This document shows positions 1 through 11,100 of a DNA stretch of 25,392 bases, piece by piece; position 1 is the stretch's first letter; each line of letters starts with the position of its first letter. Source of the stretch: Priapulus caudatus (lineage: Eukaryota > Priapulida > Priapulimorpha > Priapulimorphida > Priapulidae); assembly GCF_000485595.1 (NCBI RefSeq), contig NW_014578017.1, positions 9,741-35,132 on the forward strand, read 5' to 3'. Under the pieces are notes generated by a model, which was given only the letters and a program-made list of their open reading frames with translations, did not search any database and had not been told where the DNA came from. The position numbers were made by a program, and so were the translations under genes.

Positions 1-100
1 AACACATTTGGGACTAACAGGGTTTACTAGAATCCCACCACTCCACCACAGAGTCACCGCAGTAGACGTTAGATGAGCGCTGTCGCTATGCGGCACTTGT
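1..100 (+). mobile_element. 3' end of a family-2 Helentron-like element (cut by window edge)
   Basis: Seen: the last ~35 bases match the 3' end of the fuller copy at 1451-2384, with the arm GTTAGATGAGC (68-78), a short stem AGCG/CGCT, then GCGGCACTTGT ending at about 100. After that the two copies diverge, which fixes the 3' boundary. The 5' part lies outside the window. Assignment to a Helentron-like class is inference from architecture only. Confidence 0.6.
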
Positions 101-318
101 ATTAGTTTAATACAGAGTATTGTGATACATAGTAAGTTCCAAGATAGCGGAGAAAGGTTCGTGTTGAGAATAAACCCAGTTTGGAAGTTCTAGTCTCTGA
201 AAACGCACCAGCAAACCGCCCTGAGTGATTCACTCAGGGGTTCCCTGAATTTCCTCCACAGAAAACCATAGCGACGCGTTGTAACCCTATCCTGGGTTTG
301 GGTTACATTATTGTATTT
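101..318. other. Non-coding stretch, no feature recognised
   Basis: Lies between the end of the edge element and truncated family-1 copy A. Short open frames are present on the minus strand but show no family resemblance or splice context. A small dyad (CCTGAGTGATTCACTCAGG) at about 220-238 is the only visible structure. Confidence 0.4.
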
Positions 319-896
319 ATGCTCCCATATTAAACGTCCTATTTTGAAGCACGCCAGTCGACGTACTTTCGAGCCACGGCAATTTTTTGGCAAAAATGGG
401 AATTGCCATTAATCAGTTCAGGTTCAACAGATTTTGCTCATTTTTGGTATGTGAATGAATAAGGGCTAGGGGTTTTGATATTTGAAAAAAAATTATGCAA
501 ATTAGGTAGGGTTTGGCAATTATATAGCATATTATATAGACACAAACAGTCTGTGGTGTCACACTCGTCTGGTTCGTTTTACAAGATTTCATTGACAATA
601 TCTTTAATGCAAAATTGGTATTTCCTCTCCACCCTGCCGATAAAACGTCTATATTACTAATTAGAGTGAAGATGTACAAAACATGTCGGAACGCAGCATA
701 ACCTATTTATTTAAAACGCCATCGCTACAAAGCGGGTATAGCGCCATCTACGCTTTATAAATTATTATTGCGATATACAGATGGCAATCGTTTCTATAAT
801 GTACGTAGATGGTTGCTCAATTAAAATTGACTTCTTCTTACTCACTCATTTGTGTCCTTTTTTGTGGTGAGCTACAGTGTCATTGACACTTTCATT
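319..896 (+). mobile_element. Family-1 Helentron-like element, copy A, 5'-truncated
   Basis: From TGCTCCCATAT onward the sequence follows the copies at 3360-4246 and 5867-6622 almost base for base. It ends with the arm GGTGAGCTA (866-874), the hairpin AGTGTCATTGACACT (876-890) and TTCATT. The 5' hairpin and the (TCCG)n head are absent, so about 200 bases of the 5' end are missing. It is closer to copy C than to B. The small open frames inside it are not genes, since the same frames recur only because the repeat recurs. Confidence 0.75.
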
Positions 897-1450
897 ATAT
901 GAGGTATGTTTAAGGTTAGGGTTAGGGTACACTTCTGTAGTACAAGTCTGATACACTTTGTGTATACATATATGTACCTCGGGTACATATCTGTAGTACC
1001 TGATACGACAACGACCCCTTGAGCCCAAGTGCCTGTGCATGGGGGTACCAAGGACTGGGGAGGAGAAAAACGAAAGTAAAACCTTTCCCAGAAGCTCCCC
1101 CGACATTCATAGAGCTTGAAATATATTATTTGACCAACTCTATGTTCCATGTATGCTGTTAATGGAATAATGGCAATGATTATTTTTATATACCATTTTG
1201 TTACTCACTGCTAGTAAATAAATGGACCACAAACTTTTGCGCAGGACCACCGACTTTCTGAAGTACGTACCTCCTTCTACCTACTCTATCCTACTCTATC
1301 CTACTGTGTACTTGTGCACAATGGCGTGCACGCTATAGGAATGTGTGTTGCAGTGGTGTATTGGACGGTATTGAAGTGAATTTATTAGGTGCTATGAATA
1401 CTGCCAGGTCTAGTACTGACAAGTTGTAGGCTTATTAACTATCATTTTAT
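897..1450. other. Non-coding interval with a telomere-like run
   Basis: Contains GGTTAGGGTTAGGG at 914-927 and partly palindromic GGTACA/TGTAGTACC words at 925-1000. No coding exon is recognised. The words GCCCAAGTGCCTGT at about 1021-1034 recur at about 2396-2409, suggesting fragments of an older repeat. Confidence 0.45.
914..927 (+). repeat. Interstitial telomere-like TTAGGG run
   Basis: GGTTAGGGTTAGGG is just over two units of the metazoan telomere repeat. It is too short to be a telomere. Confidence 0.6.
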
Positions 1451-2384
1451 TAGCTCATCTGACATAGTCAGATGCAGCTTGTAGAATCGCATGATCGTCC
1501 GTGCGTCCGTCCGTCCGTCAACAGTTGGGCACAAATCTTAACCGCTCGACGTACGGTCACGATATTCGGCACATTGGGGGGATCGTCAAAACGAGTTGGG
1601 CTGTCGAAGCTGGGGGGTCAAAGGTCAAAGGTCAAGAGGTGTAAAAGAAGGGGGAACATTCACTCCTTAACTTAAGGTATAAGGAGGAAATGCAGAATTG
1701 CGGCACAAATCTAAACGGCTCGACCTAGGCTCGTGAAGTCGGTGTATAGCATCATGGTAGGAAAGCCATCACTGTGCCGAAATTGGAGGTCACAGGTCAA
1801 GGTCAATGGGGTACAGGGCAGATTTTAGACATTTTCTGAGGACATGGTCTGACGGAGCGATTGAAAAACTTCTTTGTTTCAGCGGTGACTAGCATTTTAT
1901 GGCTTTATTGAAAGGACGCATGAAATGTACTTTCCGCTGACATGGCGAAGAGTAAGTGTCGATAACCTTTTGACCGCTCAAGAGGAGGTAAACATGGATT
2001 TGTTGACTGTTAACAAAGGACTACAACTGCTTTTGCTATTAGAGCCCCCTCCCCTCTCCCATCCCCCACCCCTTCCCCCACCCTTCCCACCCCCTCCCCA
2101 CCCTCCCCACCACCACCACTACGCTCGCGCTCGACGCCATATCCTTGATAACATGTTAATATACGAAGTCATTAAAGTTACACAGCTGTATCTTTACTAC
2201 TGTACTACCAGTAGGTATAGCCTATCATAGATTTTATATCTGTATTAGTAGTATCCTAGATATATGCTCTGAGCGTGAACGCATTGGCAGGAGGGCGCAC
2301 TTGATTCGGTTGCCAGTGAGTTTATCAGAAGAATACCTGGCTACAGTACACGTCAGTTGAGCGCTGTCGCTCTGCGGCACTTGT
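1451..2384 (+). mobile_element. Family-2 Helentron-like element, near-complete copy
   Basis: The 5' end is a hairpin at 1452-1479 (AGCTCATCTGAC, loop ATA, GTCAGATGCAGCT), then a (GTCC)n microsatellite at 1497-1518. The core has two degenerate units about 173 bp apart: GGGCACAAATCTTAACCGCT near 1528 and CGGCACAAATCTAAACGGCT near 1702. Each is followed by AGGTCA-rich sequence. A pyrimidine-rich tract fills about 2046-2120. At the 3' end GTCAGTTGAGC (2352-2362) repeats an arm of the 5' hairpin; GAGCGCTGTCGCTC (2359-2372) forms a hairpin, and the tail GCGGCACTTGT closes the element. No protein is encoded. The proline/histidine-rich frame across the pyrimidine tract is an artefact of composition. 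Confidence 0.7.
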
Positions 2385-2699
2385 TATTGAAACGGCCCAA
2401 GTGCCTGTACCCCCATGCATAGATCAATGCTGCTGCACATCTGCAAAGTTACAAGTGCCTATAGAATCTTGAAGTATATATATACAGTTTACATTGCTTC
2501 TACTAAGTTCTAGATAGCTAACTGAATTAAAATAGTCCACTTTCTACGTAAAGAAAAGTGACGAATTCAATTAACAGCTTTGATTATGTGTGTGTCAGGT
2601 GTCACTGTAAAGTAAGTAAAAACATGTTAGGTACAGACACAATAAATTGGCGCGTACCTATCAGCTATCTTCCACATGGCCGTCTCATGCTCAACAGAA
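2385..2699. other. Non-coding interval, no feature recognised
   Basis: AT-rich, with no open frame of substance, no splice-bounded homology and no clear repeat boundary, apart from a short word shared with about 1021-1034. Confidence 0.4.
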
Positions 2700-3115
2700 T
2701 GGTTAAATATTAAATAAATACACGATAAGAGTTGAAATTCTTTTGACTAAAATTGTACGGGGTAAGTAGAGCACAATGGGCCCTATTGATAGGAGTCAGG
2801 AGGTAAATTATTCCATTCAGATGCTGCCGCACACCGAAAAGATTTTCGTAGCATTTCAGTGCGTGCACGGGGCGGATACAAAATCTGGAGCTCACTTCAT
2901 GTTTAAAAGTAAAAAAAAACGTCAAGATAAGTAGGTGCCTTCTTACATAAAATTTTGTAAGTTAAAAGAGATCGATGGTAATAAAAACGTTGGCGAACAG
3001 TCATAAAACCTAGCTGCGAAAAGTTTTCTTCAGTGCGGGCGTCTGAAAGTCCATGAATGTTAAACTTGTCGTCCGGCCGTGCCCTCACTCCCCACGATAA
3101 CCCCTGCAACATATG
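2700..3115 (-). pseudogene. Decayed non-LTR retrotransposon (LINE) reverse-transcriptase C-terminus
   Basis: On the minus strand the pieces read in the order usual for the end of LINE ORF2 proteins. First comes LGFMTVRQRFYYHRSLLTYK (a variant of L-x-W-L-P-V-x-x-R-I-x-Y-x-x-L-L-L-T-Y-K), then KAPTYL. After a frameshift at an A/T run comes TFKHEVSSRF. After another shift comes AAASEWNNLPPDSY, matching the A-x-x-W-N-x-L-P motif. At least two frameshifts and a stop break the frame, so it is a dead fragment. The clade is not resolved (Jockey/CR1/RTE-like ends all look like this). The motif order supports the call more than any single match does. Confidence 0.6.
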
Positions 3116-3241
3116 AACTTATTGTTATGCGGTCATAAAAACACTGGGCTACGCTACGTGCCGCAATCGATTTCTTAGCCAGTCACGAGGTTTTGTTCGT
3201 GTGGCGAATCATGCTTGGAGGATGTTTCGGATACCCTGTCT
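3116..3241. other. Spacer between LINE relic and hAT-like element
   Basis: No feature is recognised. It may include more decayed LINE sequence on the minus strand, but no motif is readable. Confidence 0.3.
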
Positions 3242-4472
3242 CAGGGGTAGAAATGAACTTTTGAACAAGGGAGTCCAACGGACTCCCTACCCTCAAAAAG
3301 AGGAAGTCCGCAGTCTGAGGTTCAAAATTAAAGATATTAACAATAACGCATGTGCTTATTAGCTCACCTTGACATCGTCAAGCTTGGCTATTGCCATGGG
3401 TCGTCGTCCGTCGTCCGTCCGTCCGTCCGTCCGTCAACATTTCGCTTCGGTCAACGATAACTCAGGAACTGTTTTACCCACATGTTTGAAATTGGGTATA
3501 GTTGTTACTGCTATGCTCCCATATGGAACGTCCTATTTTGGAGCACGCCAGTCGACGTACTTTCGAGCCACGGCAATTTTTTGGCAAAAATGGGAATTGC
3601 CATTAATCAGTTCAGGTTCAACGGATTTTGCTCATTTTTGGTATGTGAATGAATAAGGGCTAGGGGTTTTGATATAAAAAAAAAAAATGCAAATTAGATA
3701 GGTTTATGCAATTTATGCAAAAAACGCAGATAACAAACAGTCTGTGGTGTCACACTCGTCTGGTTCGTTTTACAAGATTTCATTGACAATATCTTTAATG
3801 CAAAATTGGTATTTCCTCTCCACCCTGCCGATAAAACGTCTATATTAAAGTTTTACAAAACATGTCGGAATGCAGCATAACCTATTTATTTCGAATGCCA
3901 TCGCTACAAAGCGGGTATAGCGCCATCTACTGTCACAAATTGTGATTCATTTTGGTTTATAAATTATTATTGCGATATACAGATGGCAACCGTGTGCTAC
4001 CGCCTAGAAAAACTCATACGAAGTAAAGACTTCCATGCAACCAATTAACCTTTGACAAAAGTTGTGTTATGGGCAGGGAAACACCATTGTCACGTGGTAC
4101 ATAGCAGCTACGTGGAATAAGCGTATCCTCTCAATCTTACACGTACGTTACACATCGGGAGCTCCGCTTTTAGGCAGTGCCTAAATTAATCTGAATATTA
4201 TAAAAACGTTATTTGTGGTGAGCTACAGTGTCAGTGACACTTTCATTTTTAAGATTCATGCAGTTGCACATCTGCCAAATTTTCTTTGGACATTTGCTGA
4301 ACAAATACAGTAATTCCGTGAGGCCGTGCTCCGGAACGAACTAGTTAGTTACTTAGTATGGCTGAATTTTCAGCGAGTCACACGTGACGGACTCCTGCAT
4401 ATGGCAAATCAGGGAGTTCGACAGTAAATCAGGGAGTATTTGACTCCGGACTCCCGTTAATTTCGCACCCTG
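3242..4472. mobile_element. hAT-like non-autonomous element interrupted by family-1 copy B
   Basis: Ends are inverted. The left end begins CAGGGGTAGAAATGAAC and the right end, read on the minus strand, begins CAGGGTGCGAAATTAAC (13 of 17 identical). Both are followed by GGGAGTCC. Subterminal GGGAGT/ACTCC words recur at 3270-3288 (a perfect dyad GGGAGTCC-AAC-GGACTCCC) and at 4390-4455. The CAGGG start suits the hAT superfamily, but no clean 8-bp target duplication is visible, so the call rests on the inverted ends. Most of the interior (3360-4246) is a later insertion of another element. Confidence 0.5.
3360..4246 (+). mobile_element. Family-1 Helentron-like element, copy B
   Basis: It starts TAGCTCACCTTGACATCGTC with the 5' hairpin, then has a (TCCG)n run at about 3415-3436 and the family body. 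It ends with arm GGTGAGCTA (4218-4226), hairpin AGTGTCAGTGACACT (4228-4242) and TTCATT. Compared with copies A and C it has a deletion and divergence around 3680-3735. It is nested in the hAT-like element at 3242-4472. The 95-residue open frame at its head has no homology and is not a gene. Confidence 0.75.
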
Positions 4473-4919
4473 GTATCTGACAGCAGGCATCCTGTGTACG
4501 TGGCATATGCTCTGTAAACCAAACTTGGCTGAATGCTATGTAGAGTTGGAAGATTCAACTCCAATTGGTACCACCCTCTCCCGTGCCCTCCACAAGCTGT
4601 CCACATACATGCGTTCAGAAATTTCTGGGGAGAACCTTGCATAATATTAGTATTCTTCAATTTCTTGCCCTCTGCTAGGTAATAAAGCCACTTAGCTCCA
4701 TGCCAAGCTCTCTTAAGTTTTAAGACATAAAATAAGGTGATGCACTATGGTGATAAATTGATTATCTAATGATAACCGATTGTCTATTGGTTGGGTGTAA
4801 CCAATAATCAATTGTAAAATTTAGCTGATTCCCATCACTACTTTTTACTATAGCCATTTAATAATTTATGAATGTGGTTATCAATCCCCTATATTTGTTA
4901 AAAAAACTTTGAATTTCAG
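4473..4919. other. FEN1 intron 1 sequence next to exon 2
   Basis: Non-coding sequence ending at the AG acceptor 4918-4919 of FEN1 exon 2. An in-frame TGA at 4910-4912 shows that coding does not continue upstream. At about 4735-4845 there are inverted GTGATG...GATTATC words that may be a small old MITE. On the minus strand a 33-codon open stretch ends at a stop at 4536-4538; it was not accepted as an exon. Confidence 0.45.
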
Positions 4920-5022
4920 GCAGAAAAATTGCTATTGATGCATCAATGAGCATCTACCAATTTTTGATAGCAGTTAGACAGGATGGAAGTGCATTAACGA
5001 ATGATGCTGGAGAAACCACGAG
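4920..5022 (+). CDS. FEN1: FEN1 coding exon 2 (residues 28-62)
   Basis: Enters in phase 1 (the first base of Gly28 comes from exon 1) and ends AG|GTATGA, leaving Ser62 split. It encodes the N-terminal XPG block with [13 protein letters not shown], which holds metal ligand D34 and Y40, then AVRQ with R47. The acceptor is TTTCAG after a T-rich tract. Confidence 0.95.
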
Positions 5023-8000
5023 GTATGAATCAGAAACGTATTTGTTAACTTTATACATAACCTTCAGTCCAAAGTCAAGTGTGGGTCAATTGAATTGTGT
5101 TTGTGCGTGTGCGTGTGCGTGTGCGTGTGTGTGTGCGTGCACATTGAGTGTATGTGGCATATGGAAACATTGTCACATTGTGTATGAGTAATTTTGAGGA
5201 GCTGGCAAAGGTAGAATACCTACTCTTCACAATATCCTGTAATCAAACTAGTTATATGTTGATTGTGATATAATACTGTTGTTATTATTGCACATCATGC
5301 CTAGATGTTTTCTAATTCAGTGGTTGACAATTTTTGTCAGAATATATTTTAAAGATTGGTTCATATGTTTGAGAGTTGTCCTGTGCTAATATATTCATTT
5401 ATTTAATTATAATAAAATTTCACCTTTTACCAAATTTCTTTTGCCTAAAAAACATGCAGCATTTTCTCACTATCGATTTTGTCAATGTATGTGCAGCATG
5501 AAAAAGACATGATAGCTATTATTTAAAATGGTAAAAGATGGTAATATAGATTCATTGTAAATAGACCAATTACTTGCCAAGTTAGTAATTGAATATTTAA
5601 ATGATCTAAATTTGAATTGTTTATGTACGACCCTTTTATACATGAAGACCAACTAGGAGAAGCCGTATCACGACTATGCCTCATTCCTGTAATCTAGCTA
5701 TAGATGGTTTTTGAAGGTGCCAATTTGTTGTCATGCCAAACAGTCAACCCAGTAAGGTCATTTACAAATTATCAATCAGTAATCAGTAAATCAGTATACA
5801 TAGATTCATAGCTTTAGATTACTAACATAACTAGAAAATATCTATATATGAGTATCAGACCGTTTTTAGCTCACCTTGACATCGTCAAGTTGAGCTATTG
5901 CCATGGGTCGTCGTCCGTCGTACGTCCATCCGTCCGTCCGTCCGTCCGTCCATCAACATTTGGTTTCGGTCAACGATAACTCAGGAACCGTTTGACCCAC
6001 ATGTTTGAAATTGGGTGTAGTTGTTACTGCTATGCTCCCATATGGAACGTCCTATTTTGAAGCACGCCAGTCAACGTACTTTCGAGCCACGGCAATTTTT
6101 TGGCAAAAATGGGAATTGCCATTAGTCAGTTCGGGTTCAATGGATTTTGCTCATTTTTGGTATGTGAATTAATAAGGGCTAGGGGTTTTGATATTTAAAA
6201 AAAAATTATGCAAATTAGGTAGGGTTTGGCAATTATATAGCATATTATATAAACACAAACAGTCTGTGGTGTCACACTCGTCTGGTTCGTTTTACAAGAT
6301 TTCATTGACAATATCTTTAATGCAAAATTGGTATTTCCTCTCCACTCTGCCAATAAAACGTCTATATTAGAGTAAAGATTTACAAAACATGTCGGAACGC
6401 AGCATAACCTATTTATTTCAAGCGCCATCGCTACAAAGCGGGTATAGCGCCATCTACGGTCACAAATTCTGATTCATTTTGGTTTATAAATTATTGCGAT
6501 ATACAGATGGCAATCGTTTCTATAATGTACGTCGATGGTTGCTCAATTAAAACTGACTTCTTCTTACTCACTCATTTGTGTCCTTTTTTGTGGTGAGCTA
6601 CAGTGTCATTGACACTTTCATTGTTTGTATTAAGCATACTGCAGAGATGCCAACCACTACGATTTATCCGTATTTTATACGAATTTCGTTTGCATTTTGA
6701 CCACTACGACCAGATTGCATACAACTACGATTTTTATTACGATCGGAAAAAAATCATTTTTATGATATTTCAAGTCTTTTATTTCAGTGTTACATTGATA
6801 TAACATGATTAAAAATAACTACATGTATTTAGCAGCAAATATCAGTGTGAACTTATTATCATTTTGGGTCCCAGGATGGAGGAAATTGCATCTCGGAATC
6901 AAAAGTTTTTCAGCGGCATGCCCCGAACCCCCCTAACATACTTGGGTCACTGCGTGACCCTCGGACTACAGATTTCAGATATCCTCACTACAGTTTGCTC
7001 AGAAAAGTGTTGGCATCTCTGATACTGGTATTAGGACGATTACACCCTGGACAATTATCTCCAGATGAGTACCACCTGGATAATTCCTACCGAATAGTTT
7101 CTATTCCTCTTGGAGAGTTACCTCCGGGATGCCATTTACCCCCCCCCTCCGGGGGCAGTAACTTCACCGAATTGCTCACAATAATCTCAAAAATAACTAA
7201 AACTTAACTCGTATGAGGTATTGTATGGGGACTGAGTTACATGGGCGTGTTTGCCTGGGGGGTATTTGTTCTAGAACCCAGCTTACTATACTTATAATTA
7301 TACTTTACCTTATAATTTACATAGGGCTTGTTTTTTTAATATAACATGAATGTTGTTGTTTTATTCATAGCCACTTGATGGGATTATTTTATCGCACTAT
7401 CCGTATGATGGAGAATGGCATCAAGCCAGTCTATGTTTTTGATGGGAAACCACCAACACTCAAGGGAGGAGAGGTGAATACAAGCGGCCATATTTCAGTG
7501 TTTTCTGAATTTTACGGGTCACATCGTCTTTGCATTTGTATCTTGGATTAAAAAATGTACTTTAATTATAGTATGGTAACTGCATGATTATAATAGACTG
7601 TTTAAGACATCTATTTTTGTTGATAAACTAATCGGAAGTTGTATGGATTATTTTTAAAAGCTTGCAAAACGACAAGAAAAGAGAGCAGAGGCGCAGAAAG
7701 CCTTGGAAAAAGCCACAGAAGATGGTTAGTTAAAGTATTCACATATTTAGAAATGTTTCAATTTTGAAAGTAAACTGCATGAATGATTACAAGGTTACAT
7801 AATACATGAGCATTTTGTTATTTTCTATCTTATTATGCATTGGTGCTAAATGTCTTAATTACTAATGTAGAAAGAATTAATCTTTGGTCTTATTTTTTCG
7901 TATTATACAATTTCTTATGCGTGTTTCCTTTCTTGCTTAAAGTATGGACATTGTGTACGTTATGTATGTTTAATTATGTGATTGTAGGTGATAATGCCAA

Positions 8001-8147
8001 CATTGATAAGTTCTCTAAAAGAACAGTAAGGGTCACTAGAGTACACAATGAGGAGTGCAAGCAGTTGCTGGATCTGATGGGAGTTCCGTATGTCAATGTA
8101 AGCCATTCATAATTTTAATATGACAATTAAAATTAGTTCATTATATT

Positions 8148-8179
<32 letters not shown>

Positions 8180-11100
8180 TATAATATATCTATACATATA
8201 TATTATATACTGACGTAACTTTACACGTGGTAAATCGAGGTAAAAAAGCCAATCTCAGTTGTGTGCTCAGTGTGTTATTTATTGTGTGACCCATACCAAA
8301 ATCTTAGAGAAGTTCTAATCCATCATAGTTCAAGGCAACATGTTGTTTACAGAAATGTAATACATTCTTATTCATTCAATTGGTTTGTGGGGCAATAACA
8401 TTTATTGTGTTCATCACCAGACGTTAGATCAGGAGTCAGATATTAGACAGATTTGTGATCTGTCTGTTATTTAACCATTGATCAGATACATGCCAATGTT
8501 TTTGAAGCAATAATTTATCATTTAATTAGTTGAATTAAATAATTAGTAATTCTTCAGTTTGTATAATGTTCAGTGCGCAAATGGTCAGGGTTCTGTAAAA
8601 TTGCATCGTACACATGCCTGTACTGTAGTATAACTTAATTGCTTTTACTTTCTCCTATTCTGCTTTGCAAATGTATTATTGCAATGTATGTTGTCAGGCC
8701 CCATGTGAGGCAGAAGCTCAGTGTGCAGAGCTCGTAAAAGCAGGAAAGGTGTATGCAACAGCCACGGAAGATATGGATAGCCTGACATTTGGCTCCAATG
8801 TGGTACTCAGACATCTCACATTTAGTGAGGCTAGGTAAATGTCAAGTTCACAACGTGAATATTGTGTTTGTATAGCTCGATGCATTACATAAAGCTGCAA
8901 GAAAGACATGGAAAGTCTCTAGTCCTCAGAATTTAAATAATAATTACCAGTATATTCCATTCATAGTTTAATAAATTGTCAAGGTCCGTGTTGAATACGT
9001 TTTAAAACGTAAAAGGAGTGATGTAATTTCTTTTTCTCTATAGAAAAATGCCTATTAAGGAGTTCCACCTTAACAGTGTGTTGTCCGGGCTTGAATTGGA
9101 GCAGAACCAGGTATATGCAGTAATCCGATATCAATCTTCAATTATAATCATTCATGAAAATATTGGTAATGCGTATATTTGAGCGTTATTGGTAATATAG
9201 TTTGGAATGTAATGAACTTTTTTTTTTTTTAAGTTCATAGACCTATGCATTCTTCTTGGCTGCGACTACTGTGACAGTATTCGAGGAATTGGACCGAAAC
9301 GTGCCATCGAGCTTGTCAGACAGCATAAGTCTATAGAGGAAATTCTCAAACATATTGATACAAATGTAAGCAAAAATTCAAATATGTGTTCTGCTAGTCA
9401 CAGTGTGACAGTAAGGCACAACGTTTCATTCTTTAATGGAGCTTGCCACCAGATGTCTTGTATTAGTTCAGTGCATAGGTTTTTGATCTTCACATCAGGA
9501 TTGCTTGGCCTTTTCCACAGGTCATGCAATGTGCACGTGATTTCTGATCAACTTCAGAATGTGGGTGAAATTGACTTACAGTACCAAGAGAAATTGCATT
9601 TGTGTTGCCCGACACTGATGAACTGTCAATGCGGCTTGATCGCTTGCAATTTAGTCAGTTTGCATCCACTTTCATGAAACTGCTGCATCTGGAAGCCTCT
9701 CAATTAATTATTAATAATTAATTAATTAATATACGCAACTCTTTTAACACTCATCGAGAAGACTTAATTGTGTGGTGCATATGTCAATATTATTTCTGTC
9801 GCGTTTGTCTTAACTTAGTAGCTGCCTGTGTGTGTGTTTGTAGCATTGCGGTTTCTGTAGATAGAATGGGATGTACCACATATTCAGTGGTCATTGAGAT
9901 ATGATGTGAGCAATGATGCTTCACTAGAGGCTGAATGTTATTCTGTAAGACTCGGGTGAATATAGATTTTTTCTTTTCCGATATTGTCTAATGTTGTTTG
10001 TTCTTTTTCCAGAAATATGTAGTTCCTGAGAACTGGCCTTATCAGGTATCCAATACATTTGAACTATAGTTTTCAGCGATGTGTGCATCCTATATTGCTA
10101 GAAAATAGGATTTAGTGAGAAAACAAATGTATCAATTTATCTAAGTTTTCAATGGTGTAGTTTAAAGTGAACTGCCTATGCACTCTTAACACTCAATCTT
10201 TAAAACCAGAATAATTGAAAAATAACTGGTGATAGTCAATCATAATGAATTATGAATGAAATAATAAAAAAAATTATTGATTAGCTGCTGTGCTTACGAT
10301 TAGTGTGCATCCATAAATCGACTGAAAGTCTATACATATTTACAAGAGCGTATTAAAGGAATAATAGGTCTATTGATTATGCAATGTTGACGAATGCTAG
10401 AGTAACTGGCACCTTGTGTAGTTAATAAGTACATTACCTTATAGCCAAACACGTATTAGTTTGTCCAATATCACTGCTGGTTACTAAGAAATGTCTAATT
10501 GAAATCCGCAGTCCAAAAATCCGTTGGCTACAGTTTTAAACCGCTGCCGGCGAAGCGGGTGTGATACATATTTATAGTGCACCGGACATTTTCGCACGCA
10601 TGCTCGGCCGTACCTAATGCTAGCGATAGTACAGTACCGTAACTGTATACGTAACAGTAGCTCTGATTGTAATGAACCACGTACGAATCATGGACGCTCG
10701 TGATAATGAAGTATAGGCTGTGTTGGGGGCCAACACTGGGGGGATCTCGGACTAACCACGGCCACAGACTAAACATGGAAAGCAGACGGCACTACGCGTA
10801 TTTACGTATATTGGTCAAACGAATACACCTGTGTCCGAAATTGAAGACATGTGGGTACCCGTTCATTAGCACCCACGGTTATTTACTTGTGCCTCAATAC
10901 CGAGAATACACCCAGAGATACATTCTACGAGCTCATTAGTCGTTATAAGTATCCCGGGACAAACAATTCTCTGCTCAACACCTGTAGCAACATGTGACGT
11001 CACCTAACCGTTTCGATGCTATTTTGCTTGGCAAACAATTTAGTGTTGGCGCCAGATTACCAGATTTACGGATTTCAATTAGACATTTCTTAGTAATTAG

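Noticed and set aside
2046-2120. Proline/histidine-rich open frame of 101 codons.
   Set aside because: It is the translation of a pyrimidine-rich low-complexity tract inside a family-2 element.
4536-4640. Minus-strand open stretch reading FSPEISERMYVDSLWRARER then VVPIGVESSNST and a stop, with a TACTAAT branch-point-like word before an AG.
   Set aside because: Only about 33 codons, a length expected by chance. The polypyrimidine tract is poor, no family is recognised, and no poly(A) signal is close.
5099-5141. Cysteine/alanine-rich peptide following the FEN1 exon 2 residues.
   Set aside because: Read-through of the exon into the intron microsatellite; the donor at 5023 ends the coding part.
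9384-9677. 97-codon open frame in FEN1 intron 8.
   Set aside because: No homology, and it lies wholly in an intron with well-supported junctions on both sides.
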